DNA from: Dipteris shenzhenensis
Taxonomy: Eukaryota > Polypodiophyta > Polypodiopsida > Gleicheniales
Assembly (NCBI GenBank): GCA_047967505.1
Contig: CM106540.1
Strand: one strand, 5' to 3'
Length of the DNA: 64,000 nt
Part shown: positions 35,601 through 44,600 of the stretch, in pieces
Layout: every line of letters begins with the position of its first letter
How positions within the stretch are numbered: the first letter of the stretch is position 1
Program-made: the position numbers and the translations under genes
Notes under the pieces: generated by a model
What the model was told of the DNA's origin: nothing
The model's input: only the letters and a program-made list of their open reading frames with translations
Database searches by the model: none

Positions 35601-38600
35601 ATTTTTGGTGCTAGCTCTCACATCTCAAAATTGTCACTTAAGATTGCTTTCTTTGAATTGAAGATGGCTAGTGGCACTTCCTTGGCTGCTCATGTCAATC
35701 ACATGGGGAGTCTCATGACTCAACTTGCTTCTATCAACTCTCCAATCACTACAGATGATGCAATGGCAGTATTGCTCAAAAGTATGCCTGAAGATTATGA
35801 TCATGTTGTTACCACGTTGAAAAATCTTCCTAATCCTACTCTTGAAGGTCTTATTACTGCTCTTCAAGAAGAAGAAAGGCACAAGGAACTTTGAAGAGGC
35901 AATGACATCGCCTATGCCATAAAAACTCAAATGGGCAAGTTTCAACCTTGCAAACATTGTGGGAAGACTAATCACCTCTCAAAAGATTGCTTCAAGATGA
36001 ATCCTTGCAAATATTTTGGCAAAAACAATCACCATGAAAAGTTCTGTAAGGCCAAAAAGGAAGCAACTACAAAACCAGAAACTGCCAATTCACTTTCAGT
36101 TGATGTGCCTCCACAAGATGAGGCCTCCTACGATGATTATGCTTTTTAAACCATCTCCATATATGCTCCAGATCTCTCTTTTATGTTGAGTCAAGGTACT
36201 CTGCTTGGATAGTCCTTCAAAATGAATGGAATAAACTATTGTGTTCTTTGTAAACACCTCTGGTCACCATATGATGTAGGCCATGTGTATGTGTTTTGCT
36301 CCATGGTATCTCCTGCAGACATTGTGTGCATGTACATGCAGGGGAGATAACCATTGGAAGGTCTTATGTATCCCTTTGTTTACTTCACACACTTGGAAAC
36401 CCTTGCTAGCATGAGATCCTAGCCATAGATTTATCCTTGACCACCATGAGATGGCATGAGAAACTATGAGACTAGATGTATCCTTGACATAGCCTGAGGC
36501 ATTCCCTTGAGGGAGGGTTTGATGGGATATCTCAAGGTGTATGCCTCAGACACACCTTGGGTTCTATGTGTGTGTGCTAGAGGCACAGTTAGGTGCCCAT
36601 AAGCACTGTTAGGTGGTGGTAGATGCCACATAGGATGATTGAGAGATTCTAGGAGCTGATTGAGGAGATGATTGTGGAGCTTGGTGGCTCATGTAGAGGT
36701 GCCTACATATGGACCTCACCCTTCTTCATTCCATAAGCAAGCAAGCATTCTCATTTCGTGTTCAGCTTCATGCTTTCCTTTCACTTCTTCAACACATAAA
36801 TGCGCGCAAACGAGATAGCTGCTTGCAAAGACGTAGCTTTATTATTCTTGACTTCGAGTTTGTAGGAATTTGGTAAACCAGCCACAAAAAATCCAAACAA
36901 AGTGGTGGAATGCATCTTTGATGCCCATGTTTGTAGATCTCTAAACTTCTGTAGGTAGGTCCCGAACGTGAGATTGTTCTTGACCATATCGAGGTCTTTG
37001 AATTTGCTCACAATATTGTAGTCCTCCTTCTTCAAGAACTCCTTCTTGAAGGTATCCTCGATATCAGCCCAATTGGTGGGTTGTGGCCGCAATTCCTTCC
37101 ACCACTGGAGGGCTTTCCTTGAAAGATAGCCAACCGCCAATTGAATCTTCTTGTCTTCAGAGTACGGATGAAATTTGAGGTGGACTTGCCACTTGTGAAG
37201 TCACCTTCTTTAGTCCTAGCCTTCTGCTCCCCTGAATATGGATCTGGAGTGATATTCGATGCTAGAACAGAGGCCATAGCATCCACGTGTGTAAGGGCCT
37301 TCATAGTAGTAGTCATCATCATAATAGAAGCCTCAAGTGTCTTGAATTGTTGAGCCAATTTGGTAAGGTTAGTAGTAGATGCTTCGAAACGCCGATCTAG
37401 GCCTGTAAGGAAATCCTGGAAAGTGTGCTTGGTGACAAGGTCATCATAAAGCCCTTGGTCATCCCCGTGTTAGAAATGACCCAACAGAGGGTGTGCACGC
37501 GGAAGACTGATAGTAATGCCTAGGAGCTCACACAGTGTGATGTGGGGTGTGGAATCACAAACTTCTCAAGTTATGTGCATAGATGTGCAAGCCAATAAAT
37601 AGACAATGCTCAGAGACAAATATAGAAGCAACTCTTTATATTTCCGTCCGTCCACAAAGTAGGACAGGATACAATACCTAAAGGTCCTTCTACTACAAGC
37701 TTGACACTTCTAGATCTCTGAGCCCGCGTGCTCCACCTCGAGCATATGTAGACTCTCTGTCTAGATCCCTTCCACCTTGCTGTCCGGAAGCCAGCCTAGG
37801 TGGGCTGCCACTCTAGCTAAGTCTGCAGCTTCTCCTGGGCACCTTGTCCTCTTGCTTGTAGGCCTAAGGCTCCCCCTTTGCTGCTCCTGTCTGCTGTCCT
37901 GTGGGCTGCTCCAAGTGATGAGTTATGAGGCCAAATGCCTCTCCTTTTATAGGCCCCAAGGGGGCTGGCAAAAACCAGACCAGCCTGCACCAGACTGGCC
38001 GACCAGTCTGTGGCTGGTCCAGCCCTATTAGGGCTCACAAACCAGGGCCTTTTGGGCCCACTCTTCTAGGGCCTTGGCCCTCAATCAAGCAAGGGCCCAG
38101 CCTATATAAAGTCAGGTCCCTGCCTCATGGCAGCCGCCTTTGCTGCTCCAACAGGACTCATCCAGCCCCGTACTGCTCCGTACAGTTATTGACACGTGGC
38201 AGTGGATAAGGCACAAAAATTTGGGGCTTTTGCAATTTTATGCATCGGAAGGCTTGCTCTTGCACATTGAAGCAATGGGACACATTGGAAGAGGGAATCT
38301 CAAAGAATTCAGAATATTCCAAGAATATTCCTTGAGCTTGATGGCAGAGGTTATGCATTTGTGAAGTAGTGCTTGGAGCACTTGGATGCATTGACATTGT
38401 TGCAAAAGTGGTACTGATTTCCTTTATGCTTGGATTGTGCACATTTGTGATAGTCAAAGCTTGACTTTTGATCTCAGAAATTGGGGCTTTTGGTGCACAA
38501 GTGCTCAGCAATTTTTGTGACACTGGAATAGTGTCTTGGATGCCAATTTTGGATGCCTTTGTGTTGAGAAAAACAAGAATATTGTTTGCTGCAGATTTAT

Positions 38601-41600
38601 GACTGTTTTTACTGTCATGTTGGGACAGTTTCTCTGAGTTTTGGATGCCTCTATCTCCGTCACAAGTTGGGACAGAATTTTGAGTGAGTTACACTCAGTT
38701 TTGCTGGCATATTTCACTCAGTTTTGGAGTTATATCGGTGCAGGAAATTAATTACAGTTTTGGTACTGTTTATGCATTCAAAGTTGGAATATATATTGGC
38801 TGCAAGTTCTCTCCAGTAGAGGACAGATTTTACAAGCTTTTTTAATTTCCTCTGCTGATTTTTTATTTGCTGAGATATGGCTTCAAGTGGGAGTGAAGGT
38901 GGTTCACTTCTTAACATCAAGAAGTTGGAAGGAGCACACAATTTTGCCATTTGGCAAAAGCAGTGCTATAATGTGCTTCTTCAAAAGCATCAAGCCTGTC
39001 CTATCAAGGAAAAGGGAGTGAAGCCGGAAAATATATCAGATGATGATTGGGAAAGTGTTGATGAATTGGCATGTTCTACAATCATGCTTTCTATTTTAGA
39101 TGTGCTTCTATTTAATGTTGAAAATGAGAACACTGCATGGGATATGTGGAAAAGCATGCTCTATTGCAGGGATTGGAGATGTGAAACTTGCATTTTCTGA
39201 TGGCACACATTTTATACTTCATGATGTTAGGTATGTGCCAAAGCTAAAAAAGAACTTGGTTAGTACTGGTCAATTGGATGATCAAGGCTACTACATTGTG
39301 TTTGGTAATAGTAGGTGGAAGATAACCGAGGGAGCCAGAGTCATTGCAAAGGGGTACAAGTGTGATACTTTGTATACTTTGCATGTTTCTGATGTAAAGA
39401 ATCATGTGGTTGCCGTAACTAAGGTGCCAAAGGTTTCATTGTGGCATGGCCGGTTAGGACACATGAGTGTTAAAGGAATGCAAGTACTATCTCAATTGGG
39501 TTATTTACCGTCTGTGAAATTTTCGGAATTTAAGCATTGTGAGCATTGCATTTTTGGTAAGCATTCACAGTCACCACATAAAGTGACATTGCAACAAAGA
39601 TTGACACCCTTAGATTTGGTACATAGTGATGTATGTCAAATGCCTCAGTTGTGTATGGGTGGTCATGAATACTTTGTTACATTTATAGATGATGCCACAA
39701 GGAAAGTGGGGGTCTATTTCATCAAGAGGAAGGATGCTTGTCAAAGTGCACACTGATGACAATCCTGCAGATCTTTTAACCAAGAGTCTTAACCCGCAAC
39801 GCTTTGCACATTGCAGAGTACAGATGGGTGTTGGCTGAGTTTCTCATGATTGAGATTCTCTTGTATTTTGTGTATATGTTTTCTATGTATACTTCTTCCT
39901 CTTTTTGGGCACATTGCCTTTAAGTGGGAGATTGTTGGGGATAAAGGCATAATGTGCTATCCCTTGTATAAGTGGTACTTATAATGCCACGTCATCACCT
40001 TATCTATTCTTTGTATAAAAGGCAATAAGGGAAGTCACATCGAAGACTTTTGCTTCCCACAAACTTGTGTTCTCTCTTTTGCTCTCACCTTTCTCCATCT
40101 CCCTCTTGCTTCGGCTCCTTTCTCCCATCAGTGGGGTCTTTTGAAAATCCCACCAATGATCGACTTCAATTCCTAAGGTCCTTTGGGAGCCCTTCTTGGT
40201 CCAAACCACAAAATTCACCCCCAAGGCACAATTGCTAGGGGTTCTAGCACATCAAGCAACCCTTGACCACGCTCCTTGTTTTCTCTGGGTTCTATCCATA
40301 CGCAGACCAACATGCATGTGCCAAAAACCACGCCCTCATGACACTTCCTAAGCTAGTCTCGTGTGACTGACACACGCCAGATATGATCCATGCACATGAC
40401 ATACCCTCCGTTCAGATCGAGGGGGGAATATCTATTATGGTCATCGCAACAATTTTTTGAAAAGAAGGGTATTACACATCAATTTACGGTCAGGTATACT
40501 CCTCAACAAAATGGGAAGAATGAAAGTAAAAATGGGTCACTTTCGGAGATAGGGGAAATGCATGATAAAATCAAAAGGGTTGCCACACAATTTTTGGATG
40601 GAAGCCATTATGTGCTCAAATCATATTCTGAACAAGTATTCCATGAAGGCTCTTAAGCTCATGACACCTTATCAAGCCTGGTTTGTTTGTAAGCCCGATG
40701 TGGGCTATTTTCGTAAATTTGGCATACGTGTCTCATAGCTGCAAGAAGTGCAACAACACAAGCTTAAATTTTGGTGTCGAAAGGAGGTTTGTGAGCTGAG
40801 ATCACAGGGCTGAACTGTCCTTCACATGTGTCTCTTATCTGCAAGAACTGCAACAACAGCAATTTTGGTGTTGAAAGGAGTTTTGTGAGCTGATAGCACC
40901 AGGCTTGGTGTTTTTTAACTATTGTCTGTGTTTTTTATAGAGGGACTTGTGACAGCGTTGAGTGACAAAGGTCTGAAAGCATGGGGTGCATGGTGTTGTA
41001 TGCCAGGTCCACAGGCTTGACAAGGACACTAGTGGGGTTATGATAATTGGAAGAACACAAGAAAGTGCAGCTCTTCTTCATGATTTGTTTCGCGCAAAAA
41101 CTGAAAGTGCGATTTCTGGTTGTAAGGCATGCATCTATTCCCATCTCTTAGATGTTAGCACGGAGACATTCTTTTGTGTCTGAGAATGTTCTGAAATATG
41201 GGTTTTCTGCAGCAAGATTCTGTCGACACATCTGTTTAACAGCATCAACTGCCTTTGGCTGATAGCAACAGTTCATTTCACCATTCTTTAAACTTTCAGG
41301 ATACTGTGCTTCATGACAGAATTATCAAACGAAAGTACTGGGCATTAGTAATTGGCAGACCAAATGAGTGTGAAGGCCGCATCAATGCTTCGCTAAAGAA
41401 GGTATGTTTCCTAATATTCATCTGCTTTCATGAAAGTGAGATTAACGTGCTGGTTTAAGGATGGATTGAAAAGCGTAGTTGCAGTAATCAGTGAGAACTG
41501 GGGTATGGTAATACATGTCTGTTCTGGGCCAATGCTGAGATGGCCAGAGAATTATGAATGCCCCTAGAAGTCTTTGCTCTATTTACACATACCTTTAGTT

Positions 41601-44600
41601 CTACCAGATCTCAGTTTTACAAGACCAACATGACGAAACATTATAAATACCTCTTGAAATTTTCTCAGTCCTGCAATGTGTACAATGACACCAGTTTTAC
41701 AAAGACCAGCATGGCAAAACCTGTCACTTTTTTATCTACGGGTTCTCAATAATATGACCATAGATGAAAATGTAAGCCCAATGAATCTCAACTTGTAGTT
41801 TGAGTCTCTTGAAGGTTTGGATCTGTTTCAGCAAAATCTGACATGCTTTTACCTTCTTTGGCAACGTTGTTGGCCAGCCTTGGGGCAAAAAATGTCAAGG
41901 GGGGTGCGAAATGACATTCTGGATTTGCACTCTAATAGTTTGAATTACTCCTTAAGGATCCTTTATCCCCACAGGATGAATTTGTGCAAATAGGGTACTC
42001 CAGGCACACTAGGTACCCTTCAGGTAAACTAGATACTTTTGAGACATTTCTTGCTTCAGCCATATGATTGAGGGGCAGTGAAAAGTATCCCTGGTACTTG
42101 AGAGATATTTCCATGAGTGCCTAAGCCAGACCATTGGAGGTGAGTTCCCTGGGGTTGTGATCATTCATTGGAGGTTTTCTCAGCAGTAACGCACAGACTT
42201 TCGTGTATTTTGTTGTGCAGTATAATCTCTCTCTAGCCAGGTTTCTGCTGTCTATCCATTCGCTCTCTTTCTGTCTGCATATTCCGCTGCACTTTGACAG
42301 GATCAACACTTGATCATCCAATGGCTCACCATGGACCATGGAGGCACATGTAGCCGCGAAAGTCTCCACCCTAGATCGAAAGTCTCCACCCTAGATCTAG
42401 ACTCCGATCCAAGGGCTGAAATATCGTGTCTCTTGTGGAGTGTTACCCCATCCAAGGGCCTGCATATTGTGCCTGTTGTAGAGCATTAGATGTAGAATCT
42501 CAAGCCCTCCACAAGCCTCCCAGATGGCTATGTCTATCTCCTCAATCGAAGCTCTGCTCCTCTCATATGTGCCAGAATCTTAAGATAATCCTCTGACCAA
42601 CGAGAGAAGCATATCCCACTGTGCCCAACTGCTACATGTCATTGGTCCTGTGGCTCTCCAGATACTTCACATCTGGGTGCCGAATAAGTAACTAGCACTA
42701 TCCCTTCTTTGCACTACTGAGAGTGGCCTTAGTAAGGCCTGTCAGAAGGTCACAATGCCCTCATGAGACTCCACATCAAAGAAGAGCCCTTCTTGATAAG
42801 GGGGGCACCCGTAAAGATCCAACTATGGCACAAAAAAGGGTCTCTTGGATTAAGGATTTAAACATATGCTAAATCCTAGACGTATCCACCAATGGGGATC
42901 CATGCAATTCAACGTTGGAAGATGGATATATGTTATTCGCTGTTAGCTAGGATGGAAAGGACATTTATGCCAGATGCCATTTGGCATCTTCTACGTTCCG
43001 ACCATTGGATCTTCAAAAGATCCAAGCGCCTCAATGGCCTATGGCTTTGTGGCATTGGATCCTTGCTTGATCCAACTGTGTAGATGGACTGTTGCGGAAG
43101 CAGACCTGGCCTGATCATATGCGAGATATGTGGAAATGCACAGGGCGGAAGGCTCCATCTTCATAAATATGGCGGCCACACCCTTCCGAATTTGGGTGCC
43201 GATGGGAGGATGACGACGCCACAGTGGTAGAGCTAGCCATCTGGGAGGCTTGTTGGAAGGCCTTGAAATGGGAGGATGATAGCACCACAGAGGTCCACTG
43301 GATTAGTATTTCAGGTCAGGTATCCCCCTCTGTGGCCCTTTTATGGCCTATGCAATGGACGGGGTCCTTCAGGACATGCCTCACCTGTCTTCTTCTTCAG
43401 CATAGATTTGGGTGGAGCATGCATCTAGAGCCTTCGCCAACTTTTAGGGACACTGATGACCAGTATCGGACTCCTGTAGTGGCAAGAGGATCTGAGTGGT
43501 TGGATGACTAGTAACATACTGGACCATCAACCTCAGACCAAGCAGGGAGGAGTATGCCTAGTGGAGACTATGGCTCTAGGAGGGCTGTCCCTTGAGAGAG
43601 CTGCAGTAGGATCTTCGAGAGTGGTTTTTGCGCACCTGGATTAGATAATTGAGAGGATGATGTAGGTGCGTTTCTTCTCATACACCACCTGCATTAGCAT
43701 ATGTCTGAAGCTGCCCTTTGACCCTTACACAGACGTAGTGACTTTTTTTTTTTTTTTTTTTTTGGGGGGGGGGGAAGGGTTTGGGTGGAAATACTTGTCT
43801 GAAAAAGTATTTGACAGTCAGCACTCTAAAAGAAATTTACGATGACTTTCCTAAACATTTTTCTGGGAATAAGGTATTGGGAGCTGCGTGTTGTCTTTGA
43901 ATCTTTACCAAATGCTGCATGCTGTGTCACTCCTCCTGACTAGAACCTGTATGCGTTGTCAAGCTTATGTCTTGAAACATGGACTGCAGGTTGTTTTGGA
44001 TGGAGGAAAATCAGAGGCCATTGTTGTTGCTGATGACCCTAACTCAGAGGATTCACAGGAAGCTATTACTGATTACAGAGTCTTGGGTCCTTCTGTTCAT
44101 GGTATTGTGTAAAAACTTTAATCTTAGTAGTACAAAAGCTCTTCTCTTGAGCCCATTCAAAATTATTGAAGTTATGTTTCTCATTGGAAGGTTGCCTAAA
44201 ACCTTTTATCTTAGTGGTATGGGAGCTTTCCTCTCAAGCCCATTCAAAATACTGATTGTTATATTCGTTATGGACAGGTTGCACCTGGCTGGAGCTTCAT
44301 CCTCTCACTGGACGCAAGCATCAGGTCTGTCAATTGTTTGCAATGTTACTTTGGTAGTCTGTTTCAATGCCAAATCTAGAGGCCCAGCAAGGCAGGATTT
44401 TCCTGATACTCTCATTATGGCAGATACGAGTTCACTGTGCACAAGCGCTTGGAATGCCAATTTTGGGTGACTACAAATATGGAAGGCAAATTCATGAAAG
44501 TTGGCCCTGTAAGGACGATTCCAGTGCCACAGTACATGAAAAATTGAGAGGTCATGAACATAGTCAGAGTTCAAAGAAATCACGATTGTCCCTTCATGTT

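Larger units (their letters stand above)
28086..36794 (+). mobile_element. Gag-only (TR-GAG-like) copia-type LTR element, interrupted by a second element
   Basis: LTRs of 275 bp each (28086-28360 and 36520-36794) differ at about four positions by eye and begin TGATGGG and end AACA. A perfect tRNA-iMet primer site follows the left LTR, and a GAGGGAGGGT tract precedes the right one. Without the nested 6.1-kb element and its duplicated target, the element is about 2.6 kb. It encodes only a copia-type gag; between gag and the PPT there are about 370 bp without protease, integrase, RT or RNase H. This matches the known class of non-autonomous terminal-repeat elements that carry gag alone. Confidence 0.88.
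38202..40330 (+). mobile_element. Copia element with two large internal deletions, + strand
   Basis: The leader, gag start, pre-integrase and integrase start, RNase H end, PPT and 3' LTR are present in order. Protease, most of integrase, RT and most of RNase H are deleted. No 5' LTR is present: the left end abuts a foreign LTR fragment. The right boundary is a guess because no second LTR is available for comparison. Confidence 0.7.

Noticed and set aside
40941-41006. Extra coding exon before HRLD
   Set aside because: Its acceptor looks good but the frame contains three stops, and family proteins run straight from exon 4 into VHRLD.
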